A stretch of DNA of 64,000 nucleotides from CALUTH01 sp964452495. Lineage in GTDB: Bacteria; Cyanobacteriota; Vampirovibrionia; Gastranaerophilales; Gastranaerophilaceae. The position numbers and the translations under genes were made by a program. The notes below the pieces were generated by a model. That model was not told the DNA's origin, searched no databases, and saw nothing but the letters and a program-made list of their open reading frames with translations. Location: NCBI GenBank assembly GCA_964452495.1, contig CAYVMC010000005.1, positions 1 to 64,000 of the forward strand, written 5' to 3'. Below are positions 34,590 to 42,503 of this stretch, piece after piece; positions within the stretch are counted from its first letter, which is position 1, and the number at the start of each line of letters is the position of its first letter.

Positions 34590-35294
34590 CTATTTCTTGT
34601 TGAAAATATATCTAGCAGATGGAGAGTTTGGATAAACGCCTACATCATATAATTTAATAGCATACTGGTCACGGGCTACAAAGTTTTTACTATTACACTC
34701 TGTTTCAGTGTCGTTTGTTATTGCCGCCCTTTGTCTACCAGTTTGTCCTTGACAGTTAGACAGCATATTTGGTTTCTTGAAACCATTTGTATCATATACC
34801 ATTTTAAAACAGTTAACGGTTTCGCCCATAGCGGTCACACAATTATCATCTGAAACAACTGCTTCTGAATTATAAATAATAGCAGACCCATCACGGAAGA
34901 ACATTGCTACGTTACCATCCATCATATTACCATATCCAAGGCAGGCAGTCGCAGTACCACCGCTGATGGAATCGCTGCTAAGGCTATCATCACAAGCTTC
35001 TTCAGCAGAAGCCGCATACCTTTCTGTTTGCATACGGTTGCACAAAAATGCATAGAATGAGTTTACCTCGGTATCTCCCTCACCACTATCTACCATCTCA
35101 TCAAAACTTACATTCTCCAACGCTACCTGCATTTGCACTGCTTCGGTTAATGCACTTATTCCTTTCTTTAACGCTGTTGAATACTCACGCTCTGCTGTGT
35201 TTGACATCAATGTCGGTAATGTTAATGTAGCGATTACACCTATAATACCCAGGGTTATAAGTACTTCCGCTAATGTGAATCCTAGTTTTCTCAT
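34590..35294 (-). CDS. Type IV prepilin-like protein B
   Basis: This 234-residue prepilin is in inverted orientation to A. It has the same MRKLG|FTLAEV leader, the same first 69 codons and the same 5' leader as A and C. The globular part is closest to A (CNRMQTERYA, CLGYGNMM, FFRDGSAIIY, SKNFVARDQYAIKLY) but differs in clustered patches, for example the acidic SGEGDTEV and the EACDDSLSSD/GTATACLG segments. The expected role is a pilus subunit or minor pilin variant. It converges tail-to-tail with A. The sugar permease lies 138 bp upstream on the same strand. Confidence 0.92.
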   Translation of the reverse strand: MRKLGFTLAEVLITLGIIGVIATLTLPTLMSNTAEREYSTALKKGISALTEAVQMQVALENVSFDEMVDSGEGDTEVNSFYAFLCNRMQTERYAASAEEACDDSLSSDSISGGTATACLGYGNMMDGNVAMFFRDGSAIIYNSEAVVSDDNCVTAMGETVNCFKMVYDTNGFKKPNMLSNCQGQTGRQRAAITNDTETECNSKNFVARDQYAIKLYDVGVYPNSPSARYIFNKK

Positions 35295-35351
35295 TTGTTA
35301 TGTTCCTTTCTCTTCTCGATTACTCGGTTATAATCTCTCTATGTGTTGATT
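35087..35351 (-). repeat. Pilin 5' module, copy B (inverted)
   Basis: The reverse complement is identical to 33676-33940. A further 19 bp of AT-rich upstream sequence (ending in TTTCATATA) is shared with copy C but not copy A. Confidence 0.95.
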
Positions 35352-35432
35352 ATATGAAATTTTTTTTATTTAGTCAACAAGAATTTACAAATAAACCATA
35401 TAAACTAAATACCACACATTAAAAATTTCATA

Positions 35433-36305
35433 TCACTTTTTTTTTAAATTGGTCTTGAACATACGTCCTGCAAGGGATATAGGCAAAAGCAGGAAAAATA
35501 AAACGTAACCCAGTGCGCATGACTTTCCTGCTTGAAAATACTCAAAACCTTCTTGATAAACATTGTACACAATAACATTTGTTGCCCCGTTGGGACCTCC
35601 CTGTGTCATTGTATAAATTAAGTCGAATACCTGAAATGATGATATAACTGTAGTTACAGCGACAAACACCACTACAGGAAGAAGCATGGGGAGTACTATC
35701 TTAAATAATATTGCACAATCACCCGCTCCATCTACTTTTGCAGCTTCTATAACGGCTCCGTTTAGTCCCGCAAAACCTGCAAGATACAAAAGCATGTTAT
35801 ATCCAAGGAGTTTCCATACAGAGACAAAAATTAAAATCCCCATGGCTAAATGTTCGTCATACAGCCATTTACAGTCTATATGCAGCAAATTATTGACAAG
35901 CCCGCCGGAAGGATCAAAAATCCAACACCAAACGGTTCCTATAACTATCATAGGAGTTATATATGGCAAAAAGCAAATAAAGTTAAACTCTTGAAACCGC
36001 ATTTCTGCCACAAACACCATATAGGCAAGTATAAGCGGCAATATAACACCAAATATCGTAACCGATAATGAATACACTATCGTATTGTAATAAATCTTAA
36101 TATATTCTGTGCCTGTTAAGATTTCTAAGTAATTTTTTAGTCCGACAAATACAGGTTTTGACAGAAAATCCCAGTCGAAAAAGCTGATTCCAAAGGACAG
36201 AAGCGTCGGAATTAAAATAAAAAGAAAGGTTCCGGCGACAGCCGGTGAAATAAATATCAATACATCTCTGCCAGAATACAGCGAATTTTTTCCATCGTTC
36301 AGCAT
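35433..36305 (-). CDS. Orphan sugar ABC transporter permease (MalF/UgpA type)
   Basis: This 290-residue protein has six hydrophobic helices and the EAA cytoplasmic loop EAAKVDGAGDCAILFKIVLP that docks the ATPase. The FVGLKNYLEIL and TQGGPNGATNVIVYNVY stretches are typical of carbohydrate-uptake (CUT1) permeases. It would form a heterodimer with a MalG/UgpE-type permease and need a binding protein and ATPase, but none is in the window. It lies between the head-to-head B and C pilin modules, so it sits in DNA that could be inverted by recombination between them. No clear ribosome site precedes ATG 36305. Confidence 0.88.
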   Translation of the reverse strand: MLNDGKNSLYSGRDVLIFISPAVAGTFLFILIPTLLSFGISFFDWDFLSKPVFVGLKNYLEILTGTEYIKIYYNTIVYSLSVTIFGVILPLILAYMVFVAEMRFQEFNFICFLPYITPMIVIGTVWCWIFDPSGGLVNNLLHIDCKWLYDEHLAMGILIFVSVWKLLGYNMLLYLAGFAGLNGAVIEAAKVDGAGDCAILFKIVLPMLLPVVVFVAVTTVISSFQVFDLIYTMTQGGPNGATNVIVYNVYQEGFEYFQAGKSCALGYVLFFLLLPISLAGRMFKTNLKKK

Positions 36306-36353
36306 GTATTAATATTATCATAAATCTCCGGCATGCTATTCAAGGTCGTGAAG

Positions 36354-36394
36354 AGGCGGCAGGGCGCCCCGTTGCACGGGGCGCCCTGCCGCCT
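36354..36394. repeat. GC-rich 19-bp perfect palindrome
   Basis: Positions 36354-36372 and 36376-36394 are exact reverse complements with a 3-nt loop. The core GCGCCCCGT resembles the core of the palindrome at 34522-34566. No T-tract follows, so it looks more like a small palindromic repeat element than a plain terminator. Confidence 0.8.
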
Positions 36395-36449
36395 GTAAGC
36401 CGCTTCCGGCGCGGTTCCTAGCATAATTCCTATAAAAAAAATTTCATAT

Positions 36450-36707
36450 AATCAACACATAGAGAGATTATAACCGAGTAATCGAGAAGAGAAAGGAACA
36501 TAACAAATGAGAAAACTAGGATTCACATTAGCGGAAGTACTTATAACCCTGGGTATTATAGGTGTAATCGCTACATTAACATTACCGACATTGATGTCAA
36601 ACACAGCAGAGCGTGAGTATTCAACAGCGTTAAAGAAAGGAATAAGTGCATTAACCGAAGCAGTGCAAATGCAGGTAGCGTTGGAGAATGTAAGTTTTGA
36701 TGAGATG
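36450..36707 (+). repeat. Pilin 5' module, copy C
   Basis: The block is identical over 258 bp to copies A and B and covers the leader and the codons through FDEM. Identity stops abruptly at codon 68, after which C encodes a different globular domain. The match to copy B extends 18 bp further upstream, to 36432. Confidence 0.95.
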
Positions 36708-37271
36708 TTTGATGCGTCATCCACAACAACACAAGACGGTGAAACGAGTGACTTTAGTACAGAAGCAGCATCACTGTACGCACTTTTAGCCGCTAGAATG
36801 CAAACAGAAAAACTTGCCGATATGAGTGGTGATGATGTATGCGCAGAAAATGCAACAGGAGGAAGTGCTAGTTGTTTGAACTATAACGAGGATGCATCCG
36901 GAGGTTTTGATACTGCAATCTTCTTCCGTGACGGGTCTGCCATTATGTTTGAGAAGGAAGCTACCATCGGTGACGAGACATGTGAAAATACTTCAGGTGA
37001 AGAAGTAAACTGTTTCAAAGTACTGTATGATGTAAACGGAACAAAGAAACCAAATACCGTATCTAATTGTAATGGCACAGCCGGTAAAGCAAAAAATATT
37101 GGTAAGGATTTGTTTGATTTAACATATAGTACTGATGGTAATAGTGATGACAGCACCACCATTTGCTCTAAAGATAATTTTAATGCACGTGACCAGTATC
37201 CCTTATATCTCTACGGTATAGGAGCATATCCTGGTTCTATTGCTACCAAGTATTTATATGAAAAGAAATAG
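36507..37271 (+). CDS. Type IV prepilin-like protein C
   Basis: This 254-residue prepilin has the same class III leader, spine and 5' leader as A and B. The C-terminal domain is clearly divergent, with ASSTTTQDGETSD, LYALLAARMQTEK, CAENATGGSASCLNY, FFRDGSAIMFE, CFKVLYDVNGTKKPN and DNFNARDQYPLYLYG, while the pilin framework and Cys pattern are kept. It should be an alternative subunit. The sharp change from 100% identity to strong divergence inside one gene suggests recombination at the 5' module. A terminator follows at 37292. Confidence 0.92.
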   Translation: MRKLGFTLAEVLITLGIIGVIATLTLPTLMSNTAEREYSTALKKGISALTEAVQMQVALENVSFDEMFDASSTTTQDGETSDFSTEAASLYALLAARMQTEKLADMSGDDVCAENATGGSASCLNYNEDASGGFDTAIFFRDGSAIMFEKEATIGDETCENTSGEEVNCFKVLYDVNGTKKPNTVSNCNGTAGKAKNIGKDLFDLTYSTDGNSDDSTTICSKDNFNARDQYPLYLYGIGAYPGSIATKYLYEKK

Positions 37272-37291
37272 TAATAGTAACCTTATTCTTA

Positions 37292-37321
37292 AAAAAACCT
37301 CAGGTCAGCCTGAGGTTTTTT
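37292..37321. terminator. Bidirectional terminator between pilin C and dCMP deaminase
   Basis: A 13-bp stem (37292-37304 with 37309-37321) has loop TCAG and A/T tracts as stem ends. It overlaps the stop codon of the converging deaminase gene. Confidence 0.92.
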
Positions 37322-37769
37322 ATTGCTGTTCTTCCAATTCCCGCTTTATATCTTCCGCAGAAACATAAAGCACAGGCGAATTTTCATCTTTCCTTAAGTA
37401 AACATCTTTAATCCCCGCCTGAACAATAAATCGTTTGCAGAGAATACAAATAATATCATGCCCCCAGATATACATAGTAGCATCTTTACATCTGTCCTGT
37501 CCTGCCTGAATTATCGCATTTTGCTCCGCATGTATGGAACGGCAGGTTTCATACTTTGTACCGGACGGAATATTATTCTTTATCCTGTAGCATTCACCGC
37601 GCTCATAACACGACTCAACACCGCTCGGTGTTCCGTTATACCCCGTTGCTTTAATCTTTTTATCTTCGCCAACTATTACAGCACCCACATTTGCCCGCAG
37701 ACAATTTGACCGTGACGCACAGGTTTTTGCCAGATCCAAAAAATACTCAGTCCAAGGTTTGATACCCAT
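37320..37769 (-). CDS. dCMP deaminase family protein (ComEB-like)
   Basis: This ~149-residue zinc deaminase has the catalytic HAEQNAI motif and the second zinc site CILCKR, plus the N-terminal ASRSNCLRANVGAVIV typical of ComEB/dCMP deaminases that make dUMP for dTMP synthesis. I choose ATG 37769, which has AAAGGG 8 nt upstream and begins MGIKPWTEYFLDLAK like other family members. An upstream ATG at 37802 is possible. It is thematically linked to the divergent pyrimidine operon starting 180 bp away. Confidence 0.88.
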   Translation of the reverse strand: MGIKPWTEYFLDLAKTCASRSNCLRANVGAVIVGEDKKIKATGYNGTPSGVESCYERGECYRIKNNIPSGTKYETCRSIHAEQNAIIQAGQDRCKDATMYIWGHDIICILCKRFIVQAGIKDVYLRKDENSPVLYVSAEDIKRELEEQQ

Positions 37770-37903
37770 ATCTCTTACCCTTTCCAACATTAATTCTGGC
37801 ATGCCTTCAACCGTTTTATCAATACCCGCAGCCCATAACTTTACATTTGATAATATATTTCTACCCGTAATTAAATCTATACTTTACAAAACTTTACCTT
37901 TTA

Positions 37904-37932
37904 TTGACTGATATAAGCAAGTTTGAGATAAT
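37904..37932 (+). promoter_or_regulatory. Promoter of the pyrimidine operon
   Basis: TTGACT (37904-37909) and GATAAT (37927-37932) are separated by exactly 17 bp, the best sigma-70-like promoter in the window. Transcription would start near 37939, just before the leader ORF. Confidence 0.8.
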
Positions 37933-37950
37933 AAATAAGATGGTGGAATT

Positions 37951-37995
37951 ATGAGTTTTACAAGTAATTTTGATGGAATTTTTGTTTACTTCTAA
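37951..37995 (+). CDS. Candidate pyr operon leader peptide (14 residues)
   Basis: ATG at 37951 has GGTGGA 4 nt upstream and encodes MSFTSNFDGIFVYF before TAA at 37993-37995. The second half is U-rich in the transcript. The stop lies 2 nt before a terminator hairpin and 56 nt before pyrK. This geometry resembles the pyrBI leader of enteric bacteria, where UTP shortage makes RNA polymerase pause so the leading ribosome prevents the terminator from folding. The codons are mostly Phe/Ser/Asn/Asp, giving no amino-acid-specific signal. Translation is inferred. Confidence 0.5.
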   Translation: MSFTSNFDGIFVYF

Positions 37996-37997
37996 TG

Positions 37998-38032
37998 AAA
38001 AAGAGAAAAGTTTTTGCTTTTCTCTTTTTATT
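37998..38032 (+). terminator. Attenuator-like terminator ahead of pyrK
   Basis: AAAAAGAGAAAAG (37998-38010) pairs perfectly with 38017-38029 around TTTTTG, with a T-rich end. It lies inside the 5' leader of the pyr operon, between promoter and first gene, so it would stop transcription unless read through. Confidence 0.8.
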
Positions 38033-38051
38033 TATAAAAGGATAAGGGATA

Positions 38052-38819
38052 ATGGTACAAAAACAGTTCAAATCCAAAGTCAAATATAATAAACCGACAG
38101 GTAAAAACCTGTATATAATGGATTTAGAGACCCCGGACGGAATACTTTCCAAACCGGGGCAATTTATATCAATACTTATCCCGCATAAAACACTCCGCCG
38201 CCCGATTAGTATTGCAGGTAACAGCGGTAATTCTCTCCAAATACTCTACAAAGTAAGGGGCGAAGGTACAAAACACCTCTCAGAACTAAAAGAAGGAGAT
38301 ACTGTCAATTTTACCGGAGTATTCGGCAATTCGTTTACTGCCGGTAAAAATAATCTTTTAATCGGGGCAGGTGTAGGACTTGCACCTGTTTATTATTTAA
38401 AAAAGGAACTTGAAAAAAACAAAATACAAGCCCAACTTATTGCAGGGTTTAAGACAAAAGACGAAATTCCGGAAGATTTGTCCCAGTCAATCGATTTTAT
38501 ATCTACCGATGACGGTAGTTACGGGTACCATGGCAGTATTGTATCCCTTACCGAACAGTGTATAGAAAAATTCTCACCTGATAATATCTGTATATGCGGT
38601 CCCATTATTGTTATGGAGCTTATATCTAAAATTGCGGCAAAGAAAAATATTAATTGTCAGGTGTCAATGGAAAGCATGATGGCTTGTTCCATCGGAGCAT
38701 GCCGCGGATGTGTTATAAAAATCAATGATAACGGTGTAATTAAAAATGCCGCTGTCTGCAAAGAAGGAACCGTTTTTGATGCCCGAAAAGTATTCTTTAA
38801 TGAGGTTTATCATGCCTGA
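38052..38819 (+). CDS. pyrK: Dihydroorotate dehydrogenase B electron-transfer subunit PyrK
   Basis: This 255-residue FAD/[2Fe-2S] protein carries electrons from dihydroorotate (via PyrD) to NAD+. The FAD domain has RRPISIAGN, followed by an NAD-type domain (LLIGAGVGLAPVYYL, CICGPIIVM). The cluster motif CSIGACRGCVI plus a later Cys in AVCKEG gives the four ligands. It overlaps pyrD by 8 bp, consistent with a 1B complex. It is the first structural gene after the leader and attenuator. Confidence 0.94.
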   Translation: MVQKQFKSKVKYNKPTGKNLYIMDLETPDGILSKPGQFISILIPHKTLRRPISIAGNSGNSLQILYKVRGEGTKHLSELKEGDTVNFTGVFGNSFTAGKNNLLIGAGVGLAPVYYLKKELEKNKIQAQLIAGFKTKDEIPEDLSQSIDFISTDDGSYGYHGSIVSLTEQCIEKFSPDNICICGPIIVMELISKIAAKKNINCQVSMESMMACSIGACRGCVIKINDNGVIKNAAVCKEGTVFDARKVFFNEVYHA

Positions 38820-39732
38820 TTTAAGTATAAAAAAAGGAAAATTACAGCTTAAGAACCCGATAATGACCGCATCCGGAACTTACGGTTATAATCTGGAATA
38901 CGAGGACTTTACAAATCCGGCATCTTTAGGCGCAATAATCACTAAAGCCATTACTCTGACCCCGCGCAGCGGTAATGAATGGCAGCGGATTATTGAAACA
39001 GAATGCGGCATGATTAACTCCATAGGACTTGAAAATGTAGGTATAGAACGTTTCTTGAAAGAAAAACTTCCTGTTCTTGTAAGCCGCAATATAGATTTTG
39101 CGGTAAATATAGCAGGAAGCAGTATTGATGAGTACATAACCCTTGCTGATATTTGTGAAAAAAACAAAATCAAAATGATAGAATTAAATGTTTCATGTCC
39201 CAACGTTCAGCACGGCTGTCTTGAATTCGGCACAAATGAAGAAGTTTTGAAAGAACTTGTAGAATCTGTCAGAAACGTATTTAATGGATGTTTAATAATA
39301 AAGCTTACCCCGAATGTTACAAGTATTGAAAACCTCGGCATAGCCTGCCAGAAAGCCGGTGCAGATGCTGTTTCTGCAATAAATACTCTAAAAGGAACCG
39401 GAATTAAACTTACATTTGAAAACGGAAAGTTCAAAAAAGAACAGGTAACAGGCGGATATTCTGGATGCGGCATTAAACCGGCAGCACTGGGTGCTGTACT
39501 AAGGTTAAAAAAGGTTTTAGATATCCCGATAATCGGCATGGGCGGTATTTATTCTCTAAATGATGTCTTTGAATTTTTTGCAGCCGGAGCAGAAGCGGTG
39601 CAAATCGGTACAGCAAACTTTACATATCCCGATATTGCCGGAAAAATCGTTTCTGAATTATATAATTTTATGGATAATAACGGGTTTAAGAACCTTGATG
39701 AATTGAAAGGAGCGCTAAGAAATGAACAATGA
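38812..39732 (+). CDS. pyrD: Dihydroorotate dehydrogenase, class 1B catalytic subunit
   Basis: This 306-residue FMN TIM-barrel protein oxidises dihydroorotate to orotate. The catalytic base is the Cys in NVSCPNV, as in class 1 enzymes, with substrate-binding segments ASGTYGYN and INSIGLENVG and the FMN-phosphate loop IGMGGIYS. The start is ATG 38812 with GAGG upstream; a start at 38746 would overlap pyrK by 74 bp. It needs PyrK, encoded just before with an 8-bp overlap, and uses NAD+, which suits an anaerobe. Confidence 0.95.
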   Translation: MPDLSIKKGKLQLKNPIMTASGTYGYNLEYEDFTNPASLGAIITKAITLTPRSGNEWQRIIETECGMINSIGLENVGIERFLKEKLPVLVSRNIDFAVNIAGSSIDEYITLADICEKNKIKMIELNVSCPNVQHGCLEFGTNEEVLKELVESVRNVFNGCLIIKLTPNVTSIENLGIACQKAGADAVSAINTLKGTGIKLTFENGKFKKEQVTGGYSGCGIKPAALGAVLRLKKVLDIPIIGMGGIYSLNDVFEFFAAGAEAVQIGTANFTYPDIAGKIVSELYNFMDNNGFKNLDELKGALRNEQ

Positions 39733-40288
39733 TGCGTTAGAATTACTGGAAAAAACAGAAGGTGTGCTAAAAGGGCATTTCTGCTTAACATCAGGTCTGC
39801 ATTCAGATATATATTTCCAATGTGCAAAACTGTACCAGTATCCCGAATATACCGAAAAAATAGCAAAACTTATCGCCAAAAGCCTTGAAGATGTCGAATT
39901 TGACACAGTAATCTCCCCCGCAATCGGAGCTGTTATCATCGGCTATGAAACAGCAAAACAGGCAGGCAAAAGAAATCTGTTTGTTGAACGCAAAGACGGA
40001 GTTATGCAGTTAAGACGCGGATACTCAATTAAAAAAGGTGAAAAAGTTGTAATAATAGAAGATGTTATAACAACTGCAAAAACAATAAAAGAAACTATTG
40101 AAGCAATAAAAGATTTTGAGCCTGAAATAGCGGCAGTAGGTTGTATAGTAGACAGAACCTGCGGAAAAACAGGGCTTAATATAAAATCCGTATTACAAAT
40201 CGACCCTGTAACTTATGAGCCTGATAAATGCCCGTTATGCGCCGCAGGTATCCCGATAGTAAAACCGGGCAGCCGCGGGAATAAATAA
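39722..40288 (+). CDS. pyrE: Orotate phosphoribosyltransferase
   Basis: This 188-residue PRTase joins orotate and PRPP to give OMP. The PRPP-binding motif is VVIIEDVITTAKT, and the N-terminal LTSGLHSDIYFQ is the typical orotate-side segment. The C-terminus has CPLC, as in one PyrE subgroup. It overlaps pyrD by 11 bp with AAAGGAGC inside the end of pyrD, so translation is coupled. Confidence 0.94.
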   Translation: MNNDALELLEKTEGVLKGHFCLTSGLHSDIYFQCAKLYQYPEYTEKIAKLIAKSLEDVEFDTVISPAIGAVIIGYETAKQAGKRNLFVERKDGVMQLRRGYSIKKGEKVVIIEDVITTAKTIKETIEAIKDFEPEIAAVGCIVDRTCGKTGLNIKSVLQIDPVTYEPDKCPLCAAGIPIVKPGSRGNK

Positions 40289-40352
40289 GACATTGTCATA
40301 ATCAAAGCAATCTAAGCTGTTCAGGAAAAAGTAAACATAAGGAAACTCTAAA

Positions 40353-41324
40353 ATGAAAAACATAATTGATATAAAACGCCTTACAAAAGATGATATCAAT
40401 ACAATAATCAACCGTGCAGCAGAATTTAAAGCCGCATCACAGGATCCGACACGTGGAGAAATTAACTACAACAGCGGTATAAGCGACTTTGCACGCTTAG
40501 GTGAAAGAATTTACAGGGCAAATTCCTGTGCCAACAAAACCGCCTGCCTGATGTTTTTTGAAAATTCAACAAGAACAAAGTGTTCATTCGCTATAGCCGC
40601 ACAAAAACTGGGAATGAATATAATTGATTTTAATGCACAAACCTCCTCTTTATCCAAAGGAGAAACTCTGAAAGACACTCTGGACAACCTTTGTTATATG
40701 GGAGTAAATACCGTAATTTTACGCCATAGCGAAGATGATATGACTGATAGAATTTCAAAGGAAGTAAAATTGCCTATGTCATTTATAAATGCCGGCGATG
40801 GAAAAAGTGCGCACCCGACACAGGCACTGCTTGATTATATGACCATGCTTGAAAAACTGGGTACCGTACAAGATAAAAAAATAGTTATTGCCGGTGATGT
40901 AAGCCACTCACGGGTAGCAAAATCAAATCTTGCTCTCCTCAACAAAATGGGGGCAAAGGTTCATTTCTTCGCACCGGAGTATTTTACCCCTAAAAATAAA
41001 GAGGAATTCGACGTAATCTGGGAAACAGACTATAACACAGCAATTACCGATGCCGACGTTGTAATGCTCTTAAGAATTCAGACAGAACGATTAAACGGTG
41101 AAGAAACAGAAATGGCAAAACATTACAATGAAAAGTATTGTCTTACAGAAGAACGATTAAAAAAATATGCACCAAATGCAATATTGATGCACCCCGGACC
41201 TGTAAACAGGGACATTGAAATCTCATCCGAACTTCTGGACTCACCCAGAGGTGAAACCATATTAGAACAGGCAAGAAACGGTGTATACGTCAGAATGGCT
41301 GTACTTGAAAACGCTGCAGGATAA
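40353..41324 (+). CDS. pyrB: Aspartate carbamoyltransferase catalytic chain
   Basis: This 323-residue enzyme condenses carbamoyl phosphate with aspartate, the committed pyrimidine step. It has the carbamoyl-phosphate motif FENSTRTKCSF, SSLSKGETLKDT with the invading Ser/Lys loop, and the HPGPVNRDIE segment. No pyrI regulatory chain is present, as in Gram-positive and cyanobacterial types. AAGGAAA precedes the ATG. A 64-bp gap after pyrE is the largest in the operon and could hold an internal start, but I see no clear promoter there. Confidence 0.95.
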   Translation: MKNIIDIKRLTKDDINTIINRAAEFKAASQDPTRGEINYNSGISDFARLGERIYRANSCANKTACLMFFENSTRTKCSFAIAAQKLGMNIIDFNAQTSSLSKGETLKDTLDNLCYMGVNTVILRHSEDDMTDRISKEVKLPMSFINAGDGKSAHPTQALLDYMTMLEKLGTVQDKKIVIAGDVSHSRVAKSNLALLNKMGAKVHFFAPEYFTPKNKEEFDVIWETDYNTAITDADVVMLLRIQTERLNGEETEMAKHYNEKYCLTEERLKKYAPNAILMHPGPVNRDIEISSELLDSPRGETILEQARNGVYVRMAVLENAAG

Positions 41325-41327
41325 CAA

Positions 41328-42488
41328 ATGATGGAAATAACCGGTAAGAACTTAAAAGTAGCTATCAAAAACGGTGTAATTACGGATATTCAGGAAGGAA
41401 ATCCGCAAAGCAGTCTTTATATCTCCCCGCAATTTATTGACCTGCACTGCCACTTAAGAGAACCAGGGCAAGAAGAAAAAGAAACTTTGAAAACCGGTAT
41501 AGAATCAGCATTCTACGGCGGATATGGAACAATTTTTGCAATGCCCAACACAAATCCTGTCTGCGATAATATTGATACTTTGAACTATATCCTGACACAT
41601 TCTAAAAACCGTTATAATCTAACAGTCAAACCAATTTGTGCAATAACAACAGGACTTTGCGGGAATAATATCACCAGTTTTAAAGAACTAGCAGTATCAG
41701 GCGCGGGAGGATTTTCTAACGACGGAAAACCGGTTGAAGATATGGAAGTTCTTAAAAAAGCTCTCACTAAAGCAGCAGAACTTAACCTACTTATAATCTC
41801 CCATGCTGAAAATACAGAATATCAGCCACAAGACCCCCGCTCTGAGTGGACAGCAGTAAAACGTGAAATTGAAGCAGTAAGACAAACCGGCGGCAAACTT
41901 CATTTTGCACATATTTCTACAAAAGAATCAATAGAACTGATTAGACAGGCAAAAAAAGAAGGACTGAAAATAACCGCAGAAACAGCCCCGCATTATTTTT
42001 CACTTTCTAAAAACGATATTAATACAACCGATGGCAGGTTTAAAATGAACCCGCCCCTGAGAACACCTGAGGATGTCAGTGCAGTAAAAACAGGATTAAA
42101 AGACGGTACAATAGATATCATAGCAACCGACCATGCCCCGCATACATACGAGGAAAAACTCAGCCCCTATGAAAAATCCCCCTGCGGAATTACCGGATTT
42201 GAAACAGTATTTTCACTCGGATATACAAACCTTGTCCTGAACGGCATTCTTAGTATCGACGAATTAATTGATAAATTAGTATACGCACCCGCAAAAATTG
42301 CCGGAATAAATGTTAACGGGCTTCAAAAAGGTGCCGGAGCAAAATTCAATATTATTGACATTTCAAAAAAATACACCGTCGCCGGTGAAAATTTTAAAAC
42401 AAAATGCAAAATAACTCCTTACGAAGGAATGGAACTCACGGGCAAAGTAGTTCAAACTATTATAGAGAATAATATTTATAACTTATAA
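41328..42488 (+). CDS. pyrC: Dihydroorotase
   Basis: This 386-residue amidohydrolase cyclises carbamoyl aspartate. Metal-binding His residues lie in DLHCHLREPGQ, later His in ISHAEN and LHFAHIST, and Asp in ATDHAPHT. It is of the longer type I/class III kind usually found with ATCase in Gram-positives and cyanobacteria. It starts 3 nt after pyrB. Confidence 0.95.
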   Translation: MMEITGKNLKVAIKNGVITDIQEGNPQSSLYISPQFIDLHCHLREPGQEEKETLKTGIESAFYGGYGTIFAMPNTNPVCDNIDTLNYILTHSKNRYNLTVKPICAITTGLCGNNITSFKELAVSGAGGFSNDGKPVEDMEVLKKALTKAAELNLLIISHAENTEYQPQDPRSEWTAVKREIEAVRQTGGKLHFAHISTKESIELIRQAKKEGLKITAETAPHYFSLSKNDINTTDGRFKMNPPLRTPEDVSAVKTGLKDGTIDIIATDHAPHTYEEKLSPYEKSPCGITGFETVFSLGYTNLVLNGILSIDELIDKLVYAPAKIAGINVNGLQKGAGAKFNIIDISKKYTVAGENFKTKCKITPYEGMELTGKVVQTIIENNIYNL

Positions 42489-42503
42489 AATTGGAGAAAA
42501 AAA

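Noticed and set aside
34797..35230. Opposite-strand frames conserved between pilin copies
   Set aside because: They are conserved only because the underlying pilin DNA is identical; codon choice and composition do not look coding.
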